Origin: Dysgonamonadaceae bacterium
GTDB taxonomy: Bacteria; Bacteroidota; Bacteroidia; Bacteroidales; Dysgonomonadaceae
NCBI GenBank assembly: GCA_031272205.1
Contig: JAISUH010000033.1
Location: forward strand, 1 to 37,154
Direction: 5' to 3'
Length of the DNA stretch: 37,154 nucleotides
A program made the position numbers and the translations under genes. Below the pieces are notes generated by a model that saw only the letters and a program-made list of their open reading frames with translations, was not told where the DNA came from and made no database searches. The first letter of the stretch is position 1. Each line of letters begins with the position of its first letter. Shown here piece by piece: positions 18,209 through 27,231 of this stretch.

Positions 18209-20338
18209 TTATATCATACTCAATTGAATCCGTTTCCGGTTCAGATCCACCGAAAGCACGGTTACCTGCACGTGCTGGTGCAGCGAAACCACGTCCGTGG
18301 GGTTCGACACAAAGCGGTTGGCCAATTTCGAGATGTGTACCATCCCGTTTTCCTTGATGCCGATATCCACAAAGCAACCGAAATCGGTGATATTGGTAAC
18401 GATTCCGGGCAAAATCATGCCCTCTTTCAAATCGGTGATGTTGTGCACGTTGGCATCAAATTCCAAGACTTGCACTTTCGTGCGCGGGTCGCGGCCGGGT
18501 TTTTCGAGTTCCTGAAGAATATCCGAAAGGGTTTCCTGACCCACGGCTCCGCCGATGTATTTTTTGATGTTTATTTGCCTAATCAGCGCTTTGTTCCGGA
18601 TCAGCTCTTTCACCGAGCATTGCAGATCTTTGGCCATCTGTTCCACCACGGGATAGCTTTCGGGGTGCACAGCCGAGTTGTCGAGCGGGTTCTCGGCATC
18701 GGAGATGCGGAGGAATCCCGCACATTGCTCGAAAGCCTTTTCGCCCAATCGCGGCACTTTTTTCAGTTCTTTCCGCGAAGCGAAAGGCCCGTGTTCGGCG
18801 CGGTAATCCACGATATGTTGCGCCAGAGACTCGCCCAATCCCGAAACATAAGTCAGCAGGTGCTTGCTCGCCGTGTTGAGGTTCACGCCGACGAGGTTTA
18901 CGCAGCTTTCCACCGTTTGGTCGAGCGAGCGTTTCAACTTCGATTGATCCACATCGTGCTGGTATTGCCCCACGCCGATAGCTTTGGGGTCTATTTTCAC
19001 GAGTTCCGCCAACGGATCGCCCAGCCGACGGCCGATGGAAACCGCTCCGCGTACCGTTACGTCGTACTGGGGAAACTCTTCGCGTGCCGTTTTTGACGCC
19101 GAATAGACCGAAGCGCCGTTCTCGCTGACCACAAACACATCCACCTTGCGGTTGTAATGCAGGTTGGCGATGAAATACTCTGTTTCGCGACTGGCTGTGC
19201 CGTTGCCTATCGCGATGGCTTCGATGCGGTAGGTCGATACTAAGGCGCTGATTTTCGAAGCCGCTTTGCTTCGCTCGTTCTGCGGCGGATGCGGATAGAT
19301 GGTCTCGTTGTGCAACAGAGTTCCCTGCTCGTCAAGGCAAACCACCTTGCAGCCGGTGCGGTAGCCGGGGTCGATACCCAAAATGCGTTTTTGTCCCAAT
19401 GGCGGAGCCAGCAACAGTTGACGCAGGTTTTCCGAAAAGATGGCGATAGCCGATTCGTCGGCTTTTTCTTTCGATAAATGGGCAAATTCGGTTTCTATGG
19501 AAGGTTTCAACAGTCGTTTATAGGCGTCTTCCACTGCTTCGGCGACATATTTTGTCGTTTTGCCATTGTTTTTCAGGAATCTTTTCGAGAGGTGTTCGAT
19601 GCATGTTTCATCGTCGGGCGAAATGGAAACGCGCAGAAAACCTTCGTTTTCACCCCGCCGCACGGCCAAAATGCGGTGCGAGGGACAGCGCGACAGGGGT
19701 GCGGAAAAATCGAAATAATCGGCGTATTTCTCGCCCTCTTGCTCTTTGCCTTTCACCACTTTAGAAGTTAACAGGGCTTCGTGAGCGAAGCGGGTGCGTA
19801 CAATTTGTCGCGCCACAACATCTTCGTTCACCCATTCGGCAATGATGTCGCAGGCTCCTTTCAAGGCCTCGCCGGCGTCGGCTACCTCGCCTTTCACAAA
19901 AGACTGCGCTTTTGTTTCGGGCGAGCCGGACTGTTGTGTCATCAGCCATTTTGCCAAGCCCTCCAACCCGCGTTTGCGGGCAATCTCGGCGCGGGTTTGG
20001 CGTTTGGGTTTATAGGGAAGGTAAATGTCTTCCAATTCTGTTGAGTCCCAACAATCCGCAATCTTTTTTTCGAGTTCGGGCGTGAGTTTTTCCTGTTCGC
20101 CAATCGATTTCAGGACAAACTCTTTCCGTTTGTTTAACTCCATGAATTTCTCATTCCATTCTTTGATGTTGCCGACCGCCACTTCATCCAATCCGCCCGT
20201 GGCTTCTTTCCGGTAACGGCTGATGAAGGGTATGCTAGCTCCATCAGACAACAACGCGACGGTGTTTTCTACATTTCTTGCATTGATGCCGAGCGAGTTG
20301 GCTATCAACGATACGATAACAGACCTATTTATTTCCAT
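18209..20338 (-). CDS. tex: Tex family RNA-binding transcriptional accessory protein with S1 domain
   Basis: 709 aa; SIPFISRYRKEATGGLDE, GIDPGYRTGCK, C-terminal S1 GIVTNITDFGCFVDIGIKENGMVHISKLA. Confidence 0.95.
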   Translation of the reverse strand: MEINRSVIVSLIANSLGINARNVENTVALLSDGASIPFISRYRKEATGGLDEVAVGNIKEWNEKFMELNKRKEFVLKSIGEQEKLTPELEKKIADCWDSTELEDIYLPYKPKRQTRAEIARKRGLEGLAKWLMTQQSGSPETKAQSFVKGEVADAGEALKGACDIIAEWVNEDVVARQIVRTRFAHEALLTSKVVKGKEQEGEKYADYFDFSAPLSRCPSHRILAVRRGENEGFLRVSISPDDETCIEHLSKRFLKNNGKTTKYVAEAVEDAYKRLLKPSIETEFAHLSKEKADESAIAIFSENLRQLLLAPPLGQKRILGIDPGYRTGCKVVCLDEQGTLLHNETIYPHPPQNERSKAASKISALVSTYRIEAIAIGNGTASRETEYFIANLHYNRKVDVFVVSENGASVYSASKTAREEFPQYDVTVRGAVSIGRRLGDPLAELVKIDPKAIGVGQYQHDVDQSKLKRSLDQTVESCVNLVGVNLNTASKHLLTYVSGLGESLAQHIVDYRAEHGPFASRKELKKVPRLGEKAFEQCAGFLRISDAENPLDNSAVHPESYPVVEQMAKDLQCSVKELIRNKALIRQINIKKYIGGAVGQETLSDILQELEKPGRDPRTKVQVLEFDANVHNITDLKEGMILPGIVTNITDFGCFVDIGIKENGMVHISKLANRFVSNPTDVVSLHQHVQVTVLSVDLNRKRIQLSMI

Positions 20339-20439
20339 TTTCCGTTTCAGTCATCTCATGACCTTTAATATTTCCTTTGATCAGAAAACACAAAAATACA
20401 AGAATAATCCGTATCTTTACTCATCAAAACAAGTTAAAT

Positions 20440-21807
20440 ATGGCAAAGTTGAAATCGGTCTATTTTTGCAACAATTGCGGTTACGAATCGCCCAAATGGA
20501 TGGGTAAATGCCCTTCGTGCGGTGAATGGGGGTCGTTTTCCGAAGAGTTGGTGGGGAATAAAGCCTCATCGAAACACGAAGATACGCGCTCGTTTACCGG
20601 CATTAAGAGCGATCCGCTCCCGCTGATAAATGTCCGCGCCGACGAAGAACCCCGCATCGATTTGCACGACGCCGAACTGAACCGCGTGCTCGGCGGCGGA
20701 TTGGTTCCTGCCTCTTTGGTATTGATTGGAGGCGAGCCCGGCATCGGGAAATCGACCTTGGTACTGCAAACCATATTGAAGTCAGGCAACATCAAAACCC
20801 TTTACGTTTCGGGCGAAGAGAGCGCCCGTCAATTGAAACTCCGTGCCGACCGCATCGGCATCGAAAACGATCATTGCCTGATTGTCTGCGAAACGAACCT
20901 CGACGAGATTTTCAAGCACATCAAAAACACGCTCCCGCAATTGGTCATCGTCGATTCCATACAAACCCTGTTTATGGACTCGCTCGAATCGTCGCCGGGC
21001 AGCATCTCGCAAATCCGCGAATGTTCGTCGGCTATTCTGAAATTCGCCAAACAGTCGGGCATCCCGGTCATCCTTATCGGGCACATCACGAAAGAAGGCA
21101 GCATTGCCGGCCCAAAAGTCTTGGAACATATTGTTGATGTCGTCTTGCAGTTCGAAGGCGACCAGCATTACATGTACCGCATCTTGCGCAGCATCAAAAA
21201 CCGTTTCGGCAGTACGGCCGAACTGGGGATTTATGAAATGTGCCAATCGGGGCTGCGCGAAGTGAACAATCCTTCGGAACTGCTGCTCGCTCAAAACCAC
21301 GACGGATTGAGCGGCGTCGCCATTGCTGCGGCTATCGAAGGCATCCGCCCCTTCCTCATCGAAACGCAATCGCTCGTCAGTACTGCGGCTTACGGCACGC
21401 CGCAACGCTCGTCAACGGGATTCGATATCCGCCGCATGAACATGTTGCTGGCCGTGCTCGAAAAACGCGCCGGATTTAAATTAGCTCAAAAAGACGTCTT
21501 TTTGAATATCGCCGGGGGCTTGCGCATCAACGATCCGGCCATAGACCTGTCGGTCATCAGCGCCGTGTTATCGTCGAATCTCGATATCGCTATCGACCGC
21601 GAGACCTGCCTCGCCGGAGAAGTGGGTCTGTCGGGCGAAATTCGTCCCGTGAACCGTGTGGAACAGCGCATATTGGAAGCCGAGAAACTGGGCTTCTCGC
21701 GCATCCTCATTCCGGCGAACAACCTGAAAGGCTTTACTTCGAAGGTGAAAATAAAAATCGAAACGGTGAAGAAAGTGGAAGAAGCCTTCCGGTTGTTGTT
21801 TTCGTAA
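20440..21807 (+). CDS. radA: DNA repair protein RadA
   Basis: Start MAKLKSVYFCNNCGYESPKWMGKCPSCGEW (zinc finger), Walker A GGEPGIGKSTL, KNRFGSTAELGIYEM motif; start reassigned from 20377. Confidence 0.95.
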   Translation: MAKLKSVYFCNNCGYESPKWMGKCPSCGEWGSFSEELVGNKASSKHEDTRSFTGIKSDPLPLINVRADEEPRIDLHDAELNRVLGGGLVPASLVLIGGEPGIGKSTLVLQTILKSGNIKTLYVSGEESARQLKLRADRIGIENDHCLIVCETNLDEIFKHIKNTLPQLVIVDSIQTLFMDSLESSPGSISQIRECSSAILKFAKQSGIPVILIGHITKEGSIAGPKVLEHIVDVVLQFEGDQHYMYRILRSIKNRFGSTAELGIYEMCQSGLREVNNPSELLLAQNHDGLSGVAIAAAIEGIRPFLIETQSLVSTAAYGTPQRSSTGFDIRRMNMLLAVLEKRAGFKLAQKDVFLNIAGGLRINDPAIDLSVISAVLSSNLDIAIDRETCLAGEVGLSGEIRPVNRVEQRILEAEKLGFSRILIPANNLKGFTSKVKIKIETVKKVEEAFRLLFS

Positions 21808-21837
21808 GTGCGCGCGTAAAAAAAACGAAGGCGCTCT

Positions 21838-21867
21838 TTTGCAACTCAAAAAAATATACTATCTTTG
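21838..21867 (+). promoter_or_regulatory. Bacteroidetes-type promoter for tRNA-Cys
   Basis: TTTG (21838-21841) then 18 nt then TATCTTTG (21860-21867), matching the TTTG / TAnnTTTG consensus. Confidence 0.6.
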
Positions 21868-21887
21868 CATCCACTTCCGTCAAAAAT

Positions 21888-21958
21888 GGTACCTTGACCG
21901 AGTGGTTAGGTAACGGTCTGCAAAACCGCTTACGGCGGTTCGAATCCGCCAGGTACCT
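21888..21958 (+). tRNA. tRNA-Cys (GCA)
   Basis: Acceptor GGTACCT/AGGTACC, anticodon loop CTGCAAA, T-arm GGCGGTTCGAATCCGCC, U73 discriminator; no encoded CCA. Confidence 0.95.
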
Positions 21959-22067
21959 CTTAACCGGTGTCTTGTTTCATTCGGATACTTTCTCCCTTAT
22001 TCCCTTATTTTTCTGATAAATAAGTTTACAAGTCCCGCCGAGGGGTGGCGCTTGGTTCGGGATAAGA

Positions 22068-22253
22068 GGCTGTCTCAAAAGCCCCGTCATTGCGTCCCGT
22101 GCTACGACACGGGATCTCACCCGCAATCTCATAAAATCTGTAATACTAAATAATTGTATATTAATCTTTAACAATTAGAAGGGGATTCCTGCTTTGGCTC
22201 CGCCGATTTTGCAATTCGCAGGAATGACGCAGTTTTCTACTTTTGAGACAGCC
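22068..22253. mobile_element. MITE-like element, copy 1 (~186 bp, 14-bp TIRs GGCTGTCTCAAAAG/CTTTTGAGACAGCC)
   Basis: Terminal inverted repeats and near-identical copy at 23388-23574; no transposase ORF. Confidence 0.75.
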
Positions 22254-22261
22254 CCTTTAGC

Positions 22262-22371
22262 TGCCCCCGAAGAACTAAAAACTAAGAACTAAGAACTATA
22301 AACTATAAACTATAAACTATAAACTACCCACTCTTAATTCTCAATTCTCAATTCTCAATTCTCAATTCTCA
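22262..22371 (-). repeat. Composite heptamer repeat in inverse orientation (AACTAAG/AACTATA array then AATTCTC array)
   Basis: AACTA(AG/TA) 22270-22331 and AATTCTC 22332-22371, flanked by AGCTGCCCCC and CCCCCCCATTTTCTCCC. Confidence 0.9.
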
Positions 22372-22616
22372 CCCCCCCATTTTCTCCCTTATTCCATTAT
22401 TTATCAGAAAAATAAGCTGAGCGGGGGTGTATAGCCTTGGGCTACTAAGGGAATTTTGAGGAAGGTTCTTGGCCGCAGGCCATCCATATCCATAGAAAGC
22501 ACGGGGTTAAACACCGTTCAACCCCGTACGGGGGTGCATTGGTGGGGCGCCTTGCTTTCTATTGATATGAAAATCCCACGGATTTTATGAACTTGATTAA
22601 AAGGGATAAGCAATGA

Positions 22617-22922
22617 TCAAAATATCATTGAGTATTCAATACGGCAGCCTAAAGCATTCATAATTCGATAGAATGTTGAAATTTTAGGTTCTGTCTGACC
22701 ATGTTCCACTTTTGATATGTAAGAACGGTCAGAACCTATTCTCCTTGCTAATTCCGCTTGAGTGATTTTAGCCCTTTTTCTAGCATCTTCAATAATTTGA
22801 CCGGTATAGAACGCATAAGCCTTTTCTTCTGCATCCATCCGGCTTTCTGTTCCTTTTGCTCCGAAGCGTTCTTCAATGAGTGCACTTACATTGAAATAAT
22901 CATTATTTTCCTTTGCTATCAT
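22617..22922 (-). CDS. XRE-family HTH antitoxin (HigA-like)
   Basis: 101 aa; HTH ITQAELARRIGSDRSYISKVEHGQTEPKISTFYRIMNALG; overlaps the upstream toxin ORF by 20 bp. Confidence 0.88.
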   Translation of the reverse strand: MIAKENNDYFNVSALIEERFGAKGTESRMDAEEKAYAFYTGQIIEDARKRAKITQAELARRIGSDRSYISKVEHGQTEPKISTFYRIMNALGCRIEYSMIF

Positions 22923-23235
22923 AATATTCTTTTTTTAATTTTTTTGCTTTTTCTATTTCCGAAACGGGCGTTTTCTGTGTTTTTTTTTGAAATCCATTGA
23001 ATAGTATAACGATATATCCCTTATCAAAACAGAAAAAAATACGATATATATTACCCTCATATTCAATTCTCAATTCATATAAACCATCCTCTATTATCCG
23101 CATAAATTTTAAAGGCATTCGATCTTGTGTTTCCAATAACATAAGTATGTACAAAATTTTATTTTGTACTCCTTCATCCAAGCTGTCGAAAAACTCTTTA
23201 AAGTAATTTTTATATGAAATAATAGTCCTCTCCAT
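22903..23235 (-). CDS. RelE/HigB-type (Gp49-like) toxin
   Basis: 110 aa; GLYELRIEYEGNIYRIFFCFDKGYIVILFNGFQKKTQKTP core. Confidence 0.88.
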   Translation of the reverse strand: MERTIISYKNYFKEFFDSLDEGVQNKILYILMLLETQDRMPLKFMRIIEDGLYELRIEYEGNIYRIFFCFDKGYIVILFNGFQKKTQKTPVSEIEKAKKLKKEYYDSKGK

Positions 23236-23387
23236 CGCACAAAGATATAAAATGTTGTCAAACTATACAACAAAATGATCTGTTTTTTTAATTGTTCCTC
23301 ATTTATCCCGGTTATCCGAGTATCGTCGCCTTATTTTGACAGGGAAAAATAAGGGGAGAGGGTGGTGGCGTTTGGTTCGGGATAAGA

Positions 23388-23574
23388 GGCTGTCTCAAAA
23401 GCCCCGTCATTGCGCCCCGTGCTACGACACGGGATCTCACCCGCAATCTCATAAAATCTGTAATACTAAATAATTGTATATTAATCTTTAACAATCAGAA
23501 GGGGATTCCTGCTTTGGCTCCGCCGATTTTGCAATTCGCAGGAATGACGCGGCTTTTCTACTTTTGAGACAGCC
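23388..23574. mobile_element. MITE-like element, copy 2
   Basis: ~187 bp, near-identical to copy 1, same orientation, same TIRs. Confidence 0.75.
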
Positions 23575-23589
23575 CCTTTAGCAGCCCCC

Positions 23590-23663
23590 GAAGAACTAAA
23601 GACTATAAACTAAAGACTATAAACTATAAACTATAAACTATAAACTATAAACTATAAACTACC
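23590..23663 (-). repeat. AACTATA-type heptamer array
   Basis: Repeated AACTATA with AACTAAA/GACTATA variants ending in CTACCCAC. Confidence 0.88.
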
Positions 23664-23711
23664 CACTAAAACACCCTCTTTTGCACTTTCTACCTTCTAA
23701 TTTCTTAATTG

Positions 23712-23746
23712 AAAAAAAAGCCCCGCTGGTTTCACAACCTGCGGGG
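23712..23746 (-). terminator. Intrinsic terminator of the fimbrillin-like gene
   Basis: Minus strand CCCCGCAGGTTGTGAAACCAGCGGGGC followed by T8. Confidence 0.8.
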
Positions 23747-23834
23747 ACTTGTAGCTTTGAAATAAACTTTAACGCCAGCTAAAAACTATATAAACTCTAT
23801 TAAACATCTTATTCTTTTATGTATTCTCTTTTTT

Positions 23835-26252
23835 TTACTTGTTGCGGGCATCCCAGGCGGTGGACTGCTCGAGCACGTAGTACAGCGCATTCATCTCCAT
23901 CTTGGCATTGTCGCTCAGTGGAACGCCTGTGTTGCTGTATCGAGCCGGGTCGCTGCTGGAGTGGCTTGCCGATGCGTTTTTGGCAATCACAAGGATACCG
24001 CCTTTCGATACCGGATTTTGGCAGGAGAAAATCACCGGTTTGCTCCCCCCGCTCCCGTTCCCGTAGGATGCGATGGTTTCGCAGACCAAAGGCAGGTTAT
24101 TAACGCCTACTAAATAATGGCGCGATGTTATTATTGCAGGCCCATTTCCGGTGTAAGTGATGCTCGAAATCGTTCCGAAAGGCCCGCTCTTTAGAGCAGT
24201 GGCTGCAGTGCCTGTGCCGGTCAACGATATCGACGATGGGTTTCTATCATTAGCACTGCCGTCGAGTTGATTGGATGTTATTGTTCCCCAAGTCGTGCTC
24301 CAGCCTGAAGCTGTGCCCACAGCGGTCATCACCTTTCCCAAATCCTCTTCTCGGTTACCCAAGGCTGAAGAATATTTGGTGGTATAGAGAATCCAGCTGC
24401 CGCCGTTTATCAACGCTTTCAGCGCCGGAGCAATATTAGCGTTGTAATCCTCGGTAGCATACACCATTACGTTGGGGTTGGGGGTGCCGGGATTGGTACA
24501 CACCGCCGAAATTTGCGCTGCATCGCTACCGTTATTGGCCCGCAAGTCGAAGCCGCCGTTATAGATCTGTCCTTCGGTATAGGGTATCCACCGGGTTTTT
24601 ACCGTGCCCGAAGGCCCGAAGTTGACCGAACCGGTAACGCTTGATCCGCTAAATCCACCGATAATGGCTTCTGAACGGGTACTCTGGACGGGCGTGCCTA
24701 AGAAACCGTTGGGCCCCCACGCCTGTTCGTCAACCGGGCCGCTGTTGTCGGCAAAGAGGATGCGCACGGCGCCCAAGCCGTATGGTATGGCCACGCACTG
24801 CGTCAAGTCCGTTGGAGTTGTAATCGAAAATCCGCTAGCGCTCAGCGTAAGAGGTATATCGTTCCCGTTTTCGCTCACGGAGGTAGAGATCTCGTCGCCA
24901 GCAGTGTGATGGAGGACTATAGTAGTGGTGTTGGAATGGCCGGCAGCAATCGAACCGGTTGTGCCCGTAAAGGTAACCGTGCCATGCGCCGCGTTTGTGA
25001 GGGTTGCCGTAATAGTGCCGCTGATAGCGCTACTACCACCATTGTAAAGTCCGCCGGGTTCTATCTCAACGGTTTGGCCGTTGAGGGTGCGTGCCGTGCT
25101 GCGGAGTATCTTTCCGTTGTTCCAGAACTTAACCAAATCGCAGTCTAATATAACTGAGCCCGCTGCTCTGAATTTTACGGTTAGCGTATATTTTGTACCG
25201 GTCAACAGCGGCCCTTGGAAACGTATGGTGCCAAGGGAAACGTCTTTATGTGCGCCGGTACCGCTATGTCTAACTGTTATCGGAGCGCTGAACGTTACGT
25301 CTATATTCGAAGCGCCGCCCGTAAATATGGGGCGTCCGCCATATTCGCTTTCGGTTGCTATCTGATCACTGCTGCTCATTGTCCATTGCCGAGCTACCGC
25401 ATTTGCGTTAATGGTTGTTATAGTGGGAGGCCCGTTAACCGCAAAGGTTTGCATCCCGGCCTTATTGGGGTCAACCGTATAGGTAAACCCTGAGGGTATA
25501 GTTAATGTATAACCCGGTATGCTGGTTATATCGATGATGTTTTGTACGTGCGTAAACTGATGATGGAAAGTGAGAGTCAGCGCCTTCGCATCCGGATAGA
25601 CGGACTGATGACCGTACCCCCAGATCTGTACGGTATCGGTAACAGCATAGAGAAAATCCCAGCCGGGATCGAGCGTATAGGTGTTGGGGGACGTATCTAA
25701 CTCGCGTCCGTCGGGATCCTGAGAGTCGCTGGTGGAATAGGCTACTGCCCTGACATAATAGTCGGCACTCGTCGGATCGTTGCTCCACCATGGTACCATC
25801 AACCGCACATCACTATCACCGACTGTCCTCAGAAAAGACTGATTAGTCCCGGAGGTGCCTGTTACATTGCCGGCATTTGTCCGTTTGCTGAAATCCGCAT
25901 TAAAAAGGATAGCTCGGTATTTCAAGTCGCTGCCCATTGGATGAACGGCGGCGCGTGTAGCCGCCGCGGGTTCGGGGGCTAAGGTACACTCAACAACGAA
26001 GCCCTCGTCTGTTGTTACGGCAACGGTTTGGGGTTCTATCTGTGCGCGGGTTATACCCTCGTAAAAGTCAGATACACCGGCCACCTTAAGCACTAATCCG
26101 ACGCCCGACGAGTTTTCGTCGCTGTCGCCGTTATTCAGCTTGTCGTCGCAGGCGGGAAACGAAGTTGCCATCGAGCCGATAAGGCAGTATGCCAATAAGC
26201 GACCGGTGCAGTGCCGGAAGCTTTTTCTTTTTATTATCGTTTTGACGTCCAT
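23835..26252 (-). CDS. Large fimbrillin-like surface lipoprotein
   Basis: 805 aa; Cys-containing N-terminus (SFPACDDKLN), fimbrillin-like N-terminal features (KYRAILFNAD, TFHHQFTHVQNII), unassigned alpha/beta-looking C-terminal region. Confidence 0.6.
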   Translation of the reverse strand: MDVKTIIKRKSFRHCTGRLLAYCLIGSMATSFPACDDKLNNGDSDENSSGVGLVLKVAGVSDFYEGITRAQIEPQTVAVTTDEGFVVECTLAPEPAAATRAAVHPMGSDLKYRAILFNADFSKRTNAGNVTGTSGTNQSFLRTVGDSDVRLMVPWWSNDPTSADYYVRAVAYSTSDSQDPDGRELDTSPNTYTLDPGWDFLYAVTDTVQIWGYGHQSVYPDAKALTLTFHHQFTHVQNIIDITSIPGYTLTIPSGFTYTVDPNKAGMQTFAVNGPPTITTINANAVARQWTMSSSDQIATESEYGGRPIFTGGASNIDVTFSAPITVRHSGTGAHKDVSLGTIRFQGPLLTGTKYTLTVKFRAAGSVILDCDLVKFWNNGKILRSTARTLNGQTVEIEPGGLYNGGSSAISGTITATLTNAAHGTVTFTGTTGSIAAGHSNTTTIVLHHTAGDEISTSVSENGNDIPLTLSASGFSITTPTDLTQCVAIPYGLGAVRILFADNSGPVDEQAWGPNGFLGTPVQSTRSEAIIGGFSGSSVTGSVNFGPSGTVKTRWIPYTEGQIYNGGFDLRANNGSDAAQISAVCTNPGTPNPNVMVYATEDYNANIAPALKALINGGSWILYTTKYSSALGNREEDLGKVMTAVGTASGWSTTWGTITSNQLDGSANDRNPSSISLTGTGTAATALKSGPFGTISSITYTGNGPAIITSRHYLVGVNNLPLVCETIASYGNGSGGSKPVIFSCQNPVSKGGILVIAKNASASHSSSDPARYSNTGVPLSDNAKMEMNALYYVLEQSTAWDARNK

Positions 26253-26359
26253 AATTTTTTGTATTTTGGTTTGTTGTTTTTTTATTGTTGATTCATTGAG
26301 ATTTGTTGAGCCAAGCTGTTGCGGGTTTCAGCCTTTTACGCATCGCTTGCCAACCAAAT

Positions 26360-26566
26360 TTAGTAACTAAAGCCGCCCAGATCAAGATCGATATACTCGG
26401 TTAAGTCGCCACCGTCTTCCCAATCTTCCAAATCAGCGCCGGATTTCAGTTTTACCGAAGCCGTCCCCATCAGATTGCCTTCCAATTCAATGTAGTTTAC
26501 CCCTATGGCGGTTGGTGTGTAGGGCAGCCGACCGGCGGGAAGTTTGTCTTTTCTCTTCTTGTCCAT
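26360..26566 (-). CDS. Small acidic-tailed hypothetical protein upstream of the fimbrillin-like gene
   Basis: 68 aa ORF, same strand, acidic C-terminus DLEDWEDGGDLTEYIDLDLGG. Confidence 0.5.
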   Translation of the reverse strand: MDKKRKDKLPAGRLPYTPTAIGVNYIELEGNLMGTASVKLKSGADLEDWEDGGDLTEYIDLDLGGFSY

Positions 26567-26796
26567 AGTCCTTTTTATTATTGGTTTTTAATCATGTTTT
26601 TATTTCCGTTGTTTATGGCGCGGATACTGTTTTGTTTTTATCTTTGCCTTTTTGTTTCGCATCTCTTGAAAACCGATGTCCATACAGGTTGCGGCCTTTG
26701 GATAAAAATATCCGCGAAACAAAGCTGCTGCGCCGCCGTTCATTCAAACAGATTGCAAAAGTCCGCATAAAAAATTCCTGCAACAAATTTAGTGTC

Positions 26797-26925
26797 GATA
26801 CAAATTGGGTTACTCTTGCAAAAATCGGGGGTACAAATTGGGATACAGGCGCAAAATCAATAGGTACAAAATTGGGTATTCCGAAAAAAATTATGGGTAC
26901 AAATTTGGGTACTCCGATTTATTAA
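26797..26925. repeat. Four degenerate 33-bp tandem repeats (consensus GGTACAAATTGGGTAC...)
   Basis: TACAAA(A)TTGGG starts at 26799, 26832, 26865, 26898: exact 33-bp spacing. Confidence 0.85.
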
Positions 26926-27040
26926 AACAGTGTAAATCAATATATTGTAAAAACATCTGTTCAACAACATGTTTTTACTCCCCATTTTTGCTTGGGGAAA
27001 ATGAGTATCTTTGTGAGAACGAAGGGAATGGAGAACGAAG

Positions 27041-27142
27041 GGAATTGAGAATTGAGAATTGAGAATTAAGAATTGAGAATTAAGAGTGGGTAGTTTATAG
27101 TTTATAGTTCTTAGTTCTTAGTTTTTCGAGGGCAGCTAAAGG
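27041..27142 (+). repeat. Composite heptamer repeat, forward orientation, ending GGGCAGCTAAAGG
   Basis: GAGAATT array 27041-27085, TTTATAG/TTCTTAG array 27088-27127, junction GAGGGCAGCT. Confidence 0.88.
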
Positions 27143-27176
27143 GGCTGTCTCAAAAGTAGAAAAGCCGCGTCATTGC
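27143..27176. mobile_element. Truncated end of the MITE-like element
   Basis: GGCTGTCTCAAAAGTAGAAAAGCCGCGTCATT is the reverse complement of the right end of copy 2; diverges afterwards. Confidence 0.7.
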
Positions 27177-27231
27177 GAAAGTTTAGCTTGAAGCAATTCG
27201 GAAAACAGCCCTTATCTGTTATTGCGCAACC

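Noticed and set aside
21977-23494. Paired ORFs 21977..22174(-) and 23312..23494(-) sharing MLKINIQLFSITDFMRLRVRSRVVAR
   Set aside because: Their similarity is explained by the duplicated MITE-like DNA; no independent coding evidence.
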